A stretch of 64,000 bases of DNA from Phreatobacter aquaticus (lineage in GTDB: Bacteria; Pseudomonadota; Alphaproteobacteria; Rhizobiales; Phreatobacteraceae). Shown piece by piece: positions 8,878-16,598 of this stretch. The translations under genes and the position numbers were made by a program. Location: the NCBI RefSeq assembly GCF_005160265.1, contig NZ_CP039865.1, forward strand, positions 4,689,001 through 4,753,000. Reading direction: 5' to 3'. The first letter of the stretch is position 1, and the number at the start of each line of letters is the position of its first letter. The notes under the pieces are model-generated. The model searched no databases. It saw only the letters and a list, made by a program, of their open reading frames with translations, and was not told the origin of the DNA.

Positions 8878-9594
8878 TCAGTAGCGGGCGACGACGGCCG
8901 ACGGGCCGGTGGTGAACATGTAAGACACGCCAAGCCGCACCGAATGCTCGTTGTAGGGCGTGAGCGTACGCTGGCTGCCTGCAGCAAAAGCGTATCCCTG
9001 GGACCCGTAGCCGGAGTACCGGTATTCCAGGCTCACGGACCAGTTCGGCGAAATGGCATAAGCCACGCCCGCTCCCACGGTATAGCCGATCTTGGTGTTG
9101 GTGATCGTCTGGGCATCGAAATTGGGGCGCGAGTAGCGGAAGTCGCCATAGGCCAGGCCGCCCGTCGCATAGATCAGGGCCCGGTCGACCGCGAAGCCCG
9201 CAACGAGACGGGTGGAGCCCTGCCAGCGGCGATTGATCTGATCGATGGTGCCACCAAATCCGCCATCATTGCCACGCGCCGACGTCAGTTCGAGATCACT
9301 GACCACACCGAACACGAACTGGTTGACCTGCCAACGATATCCGATGTGAACGCCGCCGAAGAACGCGCTGGTCTTGAAACCCGTGCCAGAATTCGGAGTG
9401 GCAGGAATGTCCAGATTGTAGCCAGTATTGGCCCAGGCGCCGCCCACCTGCGCACCAAGATAGAGCCCCGTCCAATTGAACACCGGCGCGACAACCGCAG
9501 CCGCAATCGGCATGCGCGGCGATCCGAGATCGGCTGCCTGAGCGGAAGCGCCGAAAGCGACAATGGCTGTGGAGGCGAGAAGCAGCTTCTTCAT
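8878..9594 (-). CDS. Omp25/Omp31-type outer-membrane beta-barrel protein (omp1)
   Basis: A 238-residue porin-family protein. It has a signal peptide MKKLLLASTAIVAFGASAQA, then ADLGSPRMP, and 'FNWTGLYLGAQVGGAW' opening the 8-stranded barrel. It alternates transmembrane strands and ends in ...GPSAVVARY, with the C-terminal aromatic residue recognised by the BAM machinery. It is one of three tandem paralogs here (also 9856 and 10926) and a fourth at 53798. The signal peptide is nearly identical to that of omp3. Members of this family are abundant surface proteins of Rhizobiales; a specific role cannot be assigned. Confidence 0.88.
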   Translation of the reverse strand: MKKLLLASTAIVAFGASAQAADLGSPRMPIAAAVVAPVFNWTGLYLGAQVGGAWANTGYNLDIPATPNSGTGFKTSAFFGGVHIGYRWQVNQFVFGVVSDLELTSARGNDGGFGGTIDQINRRWQGSTRLVAGFAVDRALIYATGGLAYGDFRYSRPNFDAQTITNTKIGYTVGAGVAYAISPNWSVSLEYRYSGYGSQGYAFAAGSQRTLTPYNEHSVRLGVSYMFTTGPSAVVARY

Positions 9595-9640
9595 GACGTT
9601 GTTCCTCGATGCTTTGAAAGCGTGAAAACCTTGTTCTCAC

Positions 9641-9890
9641 CGAATCTGATATGCCGCAAGGGAATCCAGCGTGAGACGGCATGCCAGCACCGTGATTCCT
9701 CAGGGTTAGCAACTGCCTGTTACATGAAGAGCACAACTTGAACATGTGCTTCTTGTGAAAGCACGCATGACGTGCCAGGGAAGGCGCACATGCTCCCCAA
9801 ACGCAAACAGGCCGCCCGAGGGCGGCCTGTGCAGTCGATCCGAAGATCGAAGAGATCAGTAGCGGGCGACCACCGCGCCCGGGCCGGTCG
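9641..9890. repeat. Duplicated omp intergenic module, copy 1
   Basis: The promoter region of omp1, the following spacer and the terminator and last codons of omp2 align almost end to end with 11692-11945. Long identical blocks include ccgcaagggaatccagcgtg, cctcagggttagcaa, gaagagcacaacttgaacatg and acgcaaacaggccgcccga. GANTC sites at 9642 and 9662 are conserved in the other copy. Confidence 0.85.
9807..9830 (-). terminator. Terminator of omp2
   Basis: The same 10-bp stem as at 8829-8852 (acaggccgcc / ggcggcctgt), with loop CTCG on the minus strand, followed by TTGCGTTT. Confidence 0.8.
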
Positions 9891-10584
9891 AGAACAGGTA
9901 GTTCACGCCGAGCTTGACGGTGTGGATGTCGGAGCGGATCCGGACATCGCCAACCGGATCGAGCGTGGGCGTCAGAGCGGTCGAATTGCCGAAGTAGTGG
10001 TACATGTACTCGGCCTTGACGGTCCAGTTCTGGGCCACCGCATATTCGACACCGGCGCCGAGGGCCAGGCCCAGGCGCGTGGTGTTGTAGGTGCCGACCA
10101 GGGCAACCGGGGCCGCCGTATATTCACGGTGCTTGAAATTGCCGATGGCGAGACCGCCGGTCACGTAATAGAGCGCACGATCCACGGCATAGCCGGCGCG
10201 GGCGCGCACGGTGCCAAGGAAATTCGCCCGCGAGGCGCAGGTGAACGCCGCATTCGGGCAGGAGCGCCAGCCGTGGAGATCAGCCGCGGAGGCATCAGCC
10301 TCGAGGCCGAGGACCAGGTTGTTGATCTGGTAATTGTAGCCGATCTGGACGCCGCCCAGGATGCCGTTGGTGTTCGGCGAGACCGAAATGCCGGTGGCCG
10401 GATCGCTCCAGCGCGACTGGCCGAAGCCGTAGCCGATATGGGCACCGGCATAGACGCCGGTCCAGCTGAACACCGGTGCGATGACGGCAGCGGCGATCGG
10501 CATGCGCGGTGCGCCGAGATCGGCCGCCTGGGCGCCGGTGGAAAGGGCGGCGATAGCAGCGCCCGCGAGAAGAAGCTTCTTCAT
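9856..10584 (-). CDS. Omp25/Omp31-type outer-membrane beta-barrel protein (omp2)
   Basis: 242 residues. The signal peptide is MKKLLLAGAAIAALSTGAQA followed by ADLGAPRMPIAAAV. The barrel opens at FSWTGVYAGAHIGYG and ends at STGPGAVVARY. The ATG at 10584 has AGGAAGG 5 bases upstream. It contains a short Cys-bearing loop insertion (CPNAAFTCAS), absent from its two neighbours, which could form a disulfide on a surface loop. Its promoter region differs from the module shared by omp1 and omp3, so the three genes are probably not expressed identically. Confidence 0.88.
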   Translation of the reverse strand: MKKLLLAGAAIAALSTGAQAADLGAPRMPIAAAVIAPVFSWTGVYAGAHIGYGFGQSRWSDPATGISVSPNTNGILGGVQIGYNYQINNLVLGLEADASAADLHGWRSCPNAAFTCASRANFLGTVRARAGYAVDRALYYVTGGLAIGNFKHREYTAAPVALVGTYNTTRLGLALGAGVEYAVAQNWTVKAEYMYHYFGNSTALTPTLDPVGDVRIRSDIHTVKLGVNYLFSTGPGAVVARY

Positions 10585-10876
10585 GATGACCTTCCTGGAT
10601 TGCAACCGAAGCTCCCGCCTTCGGTCTGGATGGGCCCGTCCCCCCCGAGGGGACCCAAGATGATCGAGTGTCGCTGAGCAGGCGTCGATGCCCTCCATCG
10701 GCGTCAGCCCTGCGACCCTCCTTCCGTGCCACGTCGCCACGTGTCACCGCAACGCGCGCCCCAAGGGAATGTATCCACCCCGGTACCGGCACATCGGCGG
10801 GTTTCAGTCGCACTGTGGCAGGAAGGGCACGATCCGCGCTTTGAACGGCCCCGCTTGTCCCATGCCTGAAACAAAA
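10585..10876. other. Intergenic region upstream of omp2
   Basis: About 290 bp between omp2 and the omp3 terminator. It presumably holds the omp2 promoter. It does not resemble the module found upstream of omp1 and omp3. A C/G-rich inverted repeat (gtccccccgaggggac) lies near 10640-10655. No gene was seen. Confidence 0.5.
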
Positions 10877-10900
10877 AAGGCCGCCCGAAGGCGGCCTTTT
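10877..10900 (-). terminator. Terminator of omp3 (TTCG loop, T tract)
   Basis: The stem aaggccgcc / ggcggcctt extends with A/T pairs and has a TTCG loop on the minus strand, followed by TTTTTTGT. It is the strongest of the omp terminators. Confidence 0.9.
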
Positions 10901-10925
10901 CGTCAGGTCTGGAGAGACCGTGAAA

Positions 10926-11651
10926 TCAGTAGCGGGCGACGACGGCCGACGGGCCGGTCGAGAACAGGTAGCTCACACCGAGGCGCACGGTATGCATGTA
11001 GTGACGGTGGGTGTGCGCAATCAGCGTTCCGGTATCAGGATAGCTTGCCGTTCCGAAGTCATAGTACCGATACTCGAGACGCGCGGTCCAATTCTGCGTG
11101 AAGGCATATTCGGCGCCAGCGCCGATATTCCAGCCCACGCGTCCTTGACGGAACGTCGCGTCGGTAAGTCCGAAGCCGCCAGGGGGCGTCTCGAAGGTCC
11201 GATGACGGTTGTCGGTATAGGCGAGGCCGCCGATTGCGTACAAAAGGGTGCGATCGACCGCGATACCGGCACGCACATCCAGCGAGCCGAACATGCTGGT
11301 ACGAGCAGTGTACGTGCGCAAGCCATTGATATTCGAACCGGTCAAGCCGGCGCCGTTGATCTCGGCCTGCACGCCGAGGACCAGCATGTTGATCTGATGA
11401 TTATAGCCGGCATGAATGCCACCAAAGATACCATTGCTCTTCCACGGGTTAGCAAACAGCCCGGGGGGTGTGACCCACCCCTGATGTGCCCAACCGTATC
11501 CGACCTGAGCACCCGCATAGAAGCCGGTCCAGTTGAAGGCGGGCATGACAACAGCTGAGGCGACCGGCATGCGCGGCGATCCGAGATCGGCTGCCTGAGC
11601 GGAAGCGCCGAAAGCCACAATGGCAGTAGAGGCGAGAAGCAGCTTCTTCAT
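10926..11651 (-). CDS. Omp25/Omp31-type outer-membrane beta-barrel protein (omp3)
   Basis: 241 residues. The signal peptide is the same as omp1 (MKKLLLASTAIVAFGASAQA), followed by ADLGSPRMPVASAVV. The barrel opens at FNWTGFYAGAQVGYGW and ends at FSTGPSAVVARY. Its signal-peptide DNA and upstream region are nearly identical to those of omp1 while the barrel strands and loops diverge, the pattern expected of a tandem duplicate under diversifying or relaxed selection in exposed loops. It has its own terminator downstream. Confidence 0.88.
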   Translation of the reverse strand: MKKLLLASTAIVAFGASAQAADLGSPRMPVASAVVMPAFNWTGFYAGAQVGYGWAHQGWVTPPGLFANPWKSNGIFGGIHAGYNHQINMLVLGVQAEINGAGLTGSNINGLRTYTARTSMFGSLDVRAGIAVDRTLLYAIGGLAYTDNRHRTFETPPGGFGLTDATFRQGRVGWNIGAGAEYAFTQNWTARLEYRYYDFGTASYPDTGTLIAHTHRHYMHTVRLGVSYLFSTGPSAVVARY

Positions 11652-11691
11652 GACGTTATCCCTGAACGCTTTGAATGTGTCACAATTCGTT

Positions 11692-11945
11692 TCTCACCGA
11701 ATCTGACATGCCGCAAGGGAATCCAGCGTGAGTCGACGCTCCGCCACCCTGTTTCCTCAGGGTTAGCAAGCGCCTGTTGCATGAAGAGCACAACTTGAAC
11801 ATGCGCTTCTCGTGAAAGCACGCATGACATGCAAGGGAGGGCGGACGTGCCCCACAAACGCAAACAGGCCGCCCGATGGAGGCCTGTGTAGCCGATCCAA
11901 AGATAGAAGAGGTCAGGAGCGGGCGACGATGGTCCGGGGGCCGGC
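11692..11945. repeat. Duplicated omp intergenic module, copy 2
   Basis: Upstream region of omp3 that matches 9641-9890, including the GANTC sites (11699, 11719). At its far end it still contains a mutated omp terminator and the last codons of a lost omp gene. Confidence 0.85.
11864..11945 (-). pseudogene. Remnant 3' end of a fourth tandem omp gene
   Basis: The sequence corresponds to the omp terminator (stem now imperfect: ACAGGCC ... GGCCTGT), the spacer 'cgatccgaagatcgaagagatcagtagcggg' in mutated form, and about 30 bases encoding the ...VVARY end. Beyond it the match stops abruptly and the convergent-side tetR gene begins at 11958. This is what remains after deletion of an omp copy, probably when the tetR/hydrolase segment arrived or the array contracted. 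Confidence 0.7.
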
Positions 11946-11957
11946 CCCCAAGCCACT

Positions 11958-12506
11958 TCAGCCGGCCATCTCGGCCGCAATCCGGAACGGCTCGCGCGAG
12001 CGCTTGACCCGCGACATCAGCCACGCGCCCTCCAGCGCGATGATGAAGCGTTCAGCACGCCCGCGGGCATCCGGCACGCCCATGCGTTCGCCATGGGCCG
12101 TGGCCTTGTCGACCCAGGCGCCCATCACCTCGGCGACCGCGAGTGACAGCCGCTCCGACTGTGGGACGGCATCGACGACAATGGCGGTGACCGGGCAGCC
12201 TTCGCGCCAGCCCGAACGCTCGAAATGGCCACCGATCACATCCGCCAGCGCCAACGCGGCAGCCGGAAAGTTCTGGGCGTCACCGAACACCTGGTCGATC
12301 AGCTTGCCTATGCGCCTGCCCGCCAGCCTGACCGCCTCGGCGCCGAGCTCTTCCTTGCCGCCGGGAAAGTGGTGGTAGAATGAGCCCTTTGGCGCGCCGC
12401 TCGCCTCGATGATCTCGTTCAACCCCACACCATTGTAGCCCTGCCGCTGGAACAGGTCGGCGGCGGTGGCGATGAAGCGCGATTTGGCATCGGACGGGCG
12501 AGGCAT
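11958..12506 (-). CDS. TetR/AcrR-family transcriptional regulator
   Basis: 182 residues. The N-terminal TetR helix-turn-helix is at about residues 8-55 (SRFIATAADLFQRQGYNGVGLNEIIEASGAPKGSFYHHFPGG). The remainder is an all-alpha ligand-binding domain of the YxaF/LmrA type with a GCPVTAIV segment. The ATG at 12506 (MPRPSDAKS) gives a standard TetR N-terminus; the frame up to 12683 overlaps the divergent gene and is rejected. It is divergent from an alpha/beta hydrolase 76 bp away, so it likely represses that gene and itself through the palindrome at 12554-12569. Confidence 0.9.
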   Translation of the reverse strand: MPRPSDAKSRFIATAADLFQRQGYNGVGLNEIIEASGAPKGSFYHHFPGGKEELGAEAVRLAGRRIGKLIDQVFGDAQNFPAAALALADVIGGHFERSGWREGCPVTAIVVDAVPQSERLSLAVAEVMGAWVDKATAHGERMGVPDARGRAERFIIALEGAWLMSRVKRSREPFRIAAEMAG

Positions 12507-12553
12507 GCCGGATTGTGCCGGTTGTATGTCGGTTGGTCTAGTGATAACCGTAT

Positions 12554-12569
12554 TATGGTGATCGCCATA
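12554..12569. promoter_or_regulatory. Candidate TetR operator palindrome
   Basis: TATGGTGATCGCCATA, a 16-bp inverted repeat with 14 of 16 positions symmetric. It lies between the divergent tetR and hydrolase starts, just upstream of the hydrolase ribosome-binding site. The role is inferred from position. Confidence 0.5.
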
Positions 12570-12582
12570 GAATGAGGCAACC

Positions 12583-13440
12583 ATGGCCGCCCCCTCCCCT
12601 GACAGCCTGGACATCATCACAAGCGACGGCGTGCGTCTGGCGGCACGCCTGTTCCTGCCCGCAGACCAGCCCTTGCGCGCCATCGTCCTGCATCCGGCGG
12701 TCGGGGTCGCGCAGGATTACTACGCGCGCTTCGCCGCCTGGCTGACCGAAGCCCATCAGGCGGCCGTGCTCACCTATGACTACCGGGACTTCGGCGCCTC
12801 GGCCTCGGCACACCTGAAGGCCTCGAATGCCTCCATGGCGCTCTGGGGCGCGGTCGACCAGGATGCGGCCCTGACCACGCTCTGCGCACGCTTCCCCGGC
12901 CTGCCGGTCTGGGTCATCGGCCATTCCCATGGCGGCATGTATGTGCCGTTCCACGCCGAGGCCGAACGGGTGGAGCGCATCGTCACCGTCGCGTCCGGCC
13001 TGCCCTACTGGACCCGCCACCCGCTCGGCTACATGCCGCAGGTCCTCGCCTTCTGGTGGCTGATCGGTCCCGCCGCGACTGCCGTGCTCGGCTATCTTCC
13101 CGGCAAGGCCATGGGGCTTGGCGCCGACCTGCCCAAGGACGTCTACTGGCAATGGCGGCGCTGGTGCCTGAGCCCCGGCTATTACCGGCGCGACTGGGGC
13201 AAGGCCCTGCCGGTCCCGGACCTCGGCCGCGTCACCTGCGATGTCACGCTGGTCAGCCTCGCCGACGACCAGATGATGCCACCGAGGCAGGTGCGCGAAC
13301 TCGCGACCTCCTACCCCGCAGCAAGGGTTGTCCACCGGACCATCACCCCCGCCGAGATCGGGGCCAAGGCCATCGGCCACCTGCGCCTGTTCTCCGAACG
13401 CAACCAGAAGGCCTGGCCCCTGCTGTTCTCCGCGACCTGA
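12583..13440 (+). CDS. Alpha/beta hydrolase
   Basis: 285 residues with an alpha/beta hydrolase fold. The nucleophile elbow GHSHGG puts Ser at residue 115. An oxyanion-side HP motif (VLHPAVG) lies near 37-42. The acid is probably in VSLADDQMMPP, and the C-terminal His is in GHLRLF. It resembles the 'alpha/beta hydrolase family protein' group close to serine aminopeptidase and YheT-like proteins, often of unknown substrate. The divergent TetR regulator suggests induction by a small hydrophobic compound. Confidence 0.85.
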   Translation: MAAPSPDSLDIITSDGVRLAARLFLPADQPLRAIVLHPAVGVAQDYYARFAAWLTEAHQAAVLTYDYRDFGASASAHLKASNASMALWGAVDQDAALTTLCARFPGLPVWVIGHSHGGMYVPFHAEAERVERIVTVASGLPYWTRHPLGYMPQVLAFWWLIGPAATAVLGYLPGKAMGLGADLPKDVYWQWRRWCLSPGYYRRDWGKALPVPDLGRVTCDVTLVSLADDQMMPPRQVRELATSYPAARVVHRTITPAEIGAKAIGHLRLFSERNQKAWPLLFSAT

Positions 13441-13539
13441 CGGTGGAAAACCTGAGCGGGCCGCGCGGTCTGCCTTGGGAAAGGCATGGTCAATGCATAG
13501 TTAAGGTCATGGCTTGCAACTGACCTTGCGGAGACCGGC

Positions 13540-14217
13540 ATGGACGACAACAGGGCCCGCCCCCTCTCGCTGACCGATGCCGTGCGCGCCGCCCGCATCA
13601 GTGAGGCCGAACGCACCGGCGTTGTGGTCGATCTGCGCGACGCAGAACTGGCCCGGCTGGAAATCCTGGCCGATCTGGTGAAGCCAGTCTTCGCCGACAT
13701 CCCCGCCGGCATCGACCTGTTCGACACCGGCCTTGTGCCCGGCGCCACCCCGCGCTTCTTCGTCGACATGATCGCCTTCGTCGAGATGGGCCGCGACAAG
13801 CGCACCTACCGCTTCCTGCAAGACACCCGCTATGGCCGGAGGGTCATCGTCGAGAGCGCCGAGGCGCAGGTCCTGGCTGAGCGGATCACCGCCTATGTCG
13901 CCGAGCGGCTGGTGGCGCGCGAGCGCATGCTGGCGGAGGCCAGCGCGCGACCGGCGGAGCAAGTGGGCCTCAGCTCCCGGACCGAACCACGCGCAGCTGC
14001 CGCAGAGGTCAACACCCCGACGACAGCGCCCGTCGCTCTGCTGTCGGAAGCATCCGCCTCCACCGCGGAGACCCAGATCGAACCGGCCCCGGCCGAGACG
14101 CTGCCCAAGCCCATGGGCCGGCGTCGTCGGCTGCCGGGCTCGGTCCTGTTCATTCTGGGTGTTGCCGCCGGCATCCTCGCGGTCCTGCTGCTGGCTGAAC
14201 TGGTCGCGCGCCCCTGA
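13540..14217 (+). CDS. Hypothetical protein with C-terminal membrane anchor
   Basis: 225 residues, no family recognised. Residues 1-125 look globular with alternating charged helices (SLTDAVRAARISEAERTG, DAELARLEILADLV), a segment FFVDMIAFVEMGRDKRTYRF, and a long helix AERITAYVAERLVARERMLAE. Residues 130-190 are Ala/Pro/Thr/Glu-rich and probably disordered. An RRRR stop-transfer signal then precedes one helix (VLFILGVAAGILAVLLLAEL) at the C-terminus, so the globular domain should face the cytoplasm. A GGGCCC inverted repeat follows at 14251-14271 as a possible weak terminator. Confidence 0.65.
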   Translation: MDDNRARPLSLTDAVRAARISEAERTGVVVDLRDAELARLEILADLVKPVFADIPAGIDLFDTGLVPGATPRFFVDMIAFVEMGRDKRTYRFLQDTRYGRRVIVESAEAQVLAERITAYVAERLVARERMLAEASARPAEQVGLSSRTEPRAAAAEVNTPTTAPVALLSEASASTAETQIEPAPAETLPKPMGRRRRLPGSVLFILGVAAGILAVLLLAELVARP

Positions 14218-14344
14218 GCCGGACAGTCCGGATGCCGTGAGCTTCCAGACGGGCCCTCATGCAGCGGGCCCCCTTTCCTGGCGCCGGTCGCGGGGCTAGT
14301 TTCGCGGCCCCTCCCATGCCCCGGCTGCCTGAAGGACGCCCGCC

Positions 14345-15817
14345 ATGACATCAGCCGCACCCGGCTCCGCCGCCGTCTCCAAGGTCCAGAACATCATCGA
14401 CGGCCTGTCCGGCCCGGCGCTGGACGGCCGCACGATCGAGGCGATCTGCCCCTCCGACGGCAATGTCATCGCGGTCATGCCGCGCTCCGCCAAGGCCGAT
14501 GTCGACAAGGCGGTCGCTGCCGCCCGCAAGGCCTTCGAGGAAGGCCCATGGGGGCGGATGACCGCCACCGAACGCGGTCGCCTTCTGTGCAAGCTCGGCG
14601 AGGCCATCCTTGGCCATCACGAGGAACTCTCCATCCTCGAGAGCATGGACACCGGCAAGCCGCTGAAGCAGGGCAAGGCCGATATGACCGCCACCGCCCG
14701 CTATTTCGAATTCTACGGCACCTCCGCCGACAAGGTGCATGGCGAGACCATCCCCTTCCTCAACGGCTATACGGTCGCCGTCGTCCGCGACCCCCATGGC
14801 GTCACCGGCCACATCATCCCGTGGAACTATCCCGGCCAGATCTTCGGCCGCTCGGTCGCAGCCTCGCTGGCCTGCGGCAACACCTGCGTGGTCAAGCCGG
14901 CGGAAGACGCCTGTCTGTCGCTCATCCGCATCACCGAACTGGCGCTCGAGGTTGGGTTCCCGCCGGGCGTCATCAACCTCATCACCGGCCTTGGCGAGGA
15001 AGCGGGCGCCGCCCTGTCGAGCCATCGCGGCATCGACTTCATCTCGTTCACCGGCTCGCCGGAAGTCGGCACGCTGATCCAGTCAGCAGCAGCCCGCAAC
15101 CATATCGGCTGCACGCTGGAGCTTGGCGGCAAGTCGCCCCAGATCGTCTTCGCCGATGCCGATTTCGACGCAGCCGTGCCGACGCTGGTCAATGCCATTG
15201 TCCAGAATTGCGGCCAGACCTGCTCGGCGGGCTCGCGCATGCTGGTCGAACGCAAGGCCTATGACGAACTGGTCGCCCGCGTCGCCGAGCGCTTCAAGAC
15301 GGTGCGCGTCGGCACCTGGGACATGGACCTCGATTGCGGCGCCATGATCAATGCCGGCCAGAAGGCTCGCGTCGACGGCTTCGTCAGCCGCGCCCGCGGC
15401 GAGGGCATTCCGGTGATCGCGGAAGGCCAGATCGCGCCGAACGTGCCGGGCGGCGGCTTCTATGTCGCTCCCACCCTGTTCGGCCCGGTGCCCAGAACCA
15501 ATTCGCTCGCCTGCGACGAGGTCTTCGGCCCGGTCCTCTCGGCCATTCCCTTCGACGACGAGGCCGATGCCGTGCGCCTCGCCAACGGCACCGATTTCGG
15601 GCTGGTCGCCGGCGTCTGGAGTCACGATGCCAAGCGCTCGATGCGGGTGGCCCGCGCCATGCGCTGCGGCCAGGTCTTCGTCAACGGCTACGGCGCCGGC
15701 GGCGGCATCGAGCTGCCCTTCGGCGGCGTCAAGAAATCCGGCCATGGCCGCGAGAAGGGCTTCGAGGCCCTTTACGAATTCTCGGCCTCGAAAACCGTCG
15801 TCATCAACCACGGTTGA
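14345..15817 (+). CDS. NAD(P)-dependent aldehyde dehydrogenase
   Basis: A 490-residue ALDH-superfamily enzyme. The catalytic Cys is residue 293 in QNCGQTCSAG. The general-base Glu is in LELGGKSP. The Rossmann motif FTGSPEVG and the proximal IPWNYPG are intact. The length is normal. It heads a three-gene operon with an SDR (34 bp downstream) and an FAH-family enzyme, a combination typical of non-phosphorylative sugar or aromatic-acid catabolism. The natural aldehyde cannot be read from the sequence. Confidence 0.92.
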   Translation: MTSAAPGSAAVSKVQNIIDGLSGPALDGRTIEAICPSDGNVIAVMPRSAKADVDKAVAAARKAFEEGPWGRMTATERGRLLCKLGEAILGHHEELSILESMDTGKPLKQGKADMTATARYFEFYGTSADKVHGETIPFLNGYTVAVVRDPHGVTGHIIPWNYPGQIFGRSVAASLACGNTCVVKPAEDACLSLIRITELALEVGFPPGVINLITGLGEEAGAALSSHRGIDFISFTGSPEVGTLIQSAAARNHIGCTLELGGKSPQIVFADADFDAAVPTLVNAIVQNCGQTCSAGSRMLVERKAYDELVARVAERFKTVRVGTWDMDLDCGAMINAGQKARVDGFVSRARGEGIPVIAEGQIAPNVPGGGFYVAPTLFGPVPRTNSLACDEVFGPVLSAIPFDDEADAVRLANGTDFGLVAGVWSHDAKRSMRVARAMRCGQVFVNGYGAGGGIELPFGGVKKSGHGREKGFEALYEFSASKTVVINHG

Positions 15818-15851
15818 ACAACAAGCATTTCTGGACAAGCGGGAGCGTCAC

Positions 15852-16598
15852 ATGCGTCTCAAGGACAAGGTCGCCATCGTCACCGGCGGCGCACAGGGTT
15901 TCGGCCTCGGCATTGTCGAGACCTTCGCCAAGGAAGGCGCGAAAGTCGTCGTCCTCGATCTGAACGAGGAAGGCGCCAAGGCCGCCGCCAAGCCGTATGG
16001 CCGCAAGGCCTTCGGCATGAAGTGCGATGTCTCCAAGGCGAAGGACGTCCAACGCGCCGTCGCCAAGGCGGTCGAGCGCTTCGGCAAGGTCGACATTCTC
16101 ATCAACAATGCCGGCACTTCCCATCGCAACCGGCCCATGCTGGAAGTGGACGAGGCGACGTTCGACCGGGTGTTCGACGTCAACGTGAAGTCGATCTTCC
16201 ACTTCGCCCATGCGGTCGTGCCGGTCATGCGGGCGAACGGTTCGGGCGTCATCATCAATGTCGGATCCACCGCCGGCCTGCGTCCCCGCCCCGGCCTTGC
16301 CTGGTACAATGCCTCCAAGGGCGCGGTGAACCTCCTGTCGAAGTCGATGGCGGTGGAGCTCGCGCCGGACGGCATCCGCGTCTGCGCGCTGGCGCCCGTT
16401 GCCGGCGACACGCCGCTGCTTGGCACCTTCATGGGCGAGGACACGCCGGAAATGCGCAAGAAGTTCGTGGCCTCCATCCCGATGGGCCGCCTGTCGACCC
16501 CGAAGGACATTGCCGATGCGGCGCTGTTCCTGGCTGCCGACCCCGGCCATTTCCTCACCGGCGTGGTGCTGGAAGTCGACGGCGGACGGTGCATCTGA
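15852..16598 (+). CDS. SDR-family NAD(P)-dependent oxidoreductase
   Basis: A 248-residue classical short-chain dehydrogenase. The cofactor motif TGGAQGFG is at 11-18 and NNAG at 85-88. Catalytic residues are Ser139, Tyr152 and Lys156 (YNASK). The C-terminus VVLEVDGGRCI is typical of the glucose/3-oxoacyl reductase-like branch. Asp36 after the second strand (VVVLDLN) favours NAD(H). The stop overlaps the start of the FAH gene (TGATG), so the two are translationally coupled. It probably oxidises the sugar or hydroxy-acid substrate feeding the ALDH/FAH route. Confidence 0.92.
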   Translation: MRLKDKVAIVTGGAQGFGLGIVETFAKEGAKVVVLDLNEEGAKAAAKPYGRKAFGMKCDVSKAKDVQRAVAKAVERFGKVDILINNAGTSHRNRPMLEVDEATFDRVFDVNVKSIFHFAHAVVPVMRANGSGVIINVGSTAGLRPRPGLAWYNASKGAVNLLSKSMAVELAPDGIRVCALAPVAGDTPLLGTFMGEDTPEMRKKFVASIPMGRLSTPKDIADAALFLAADPGHFLTGVVLEVDGGRCI

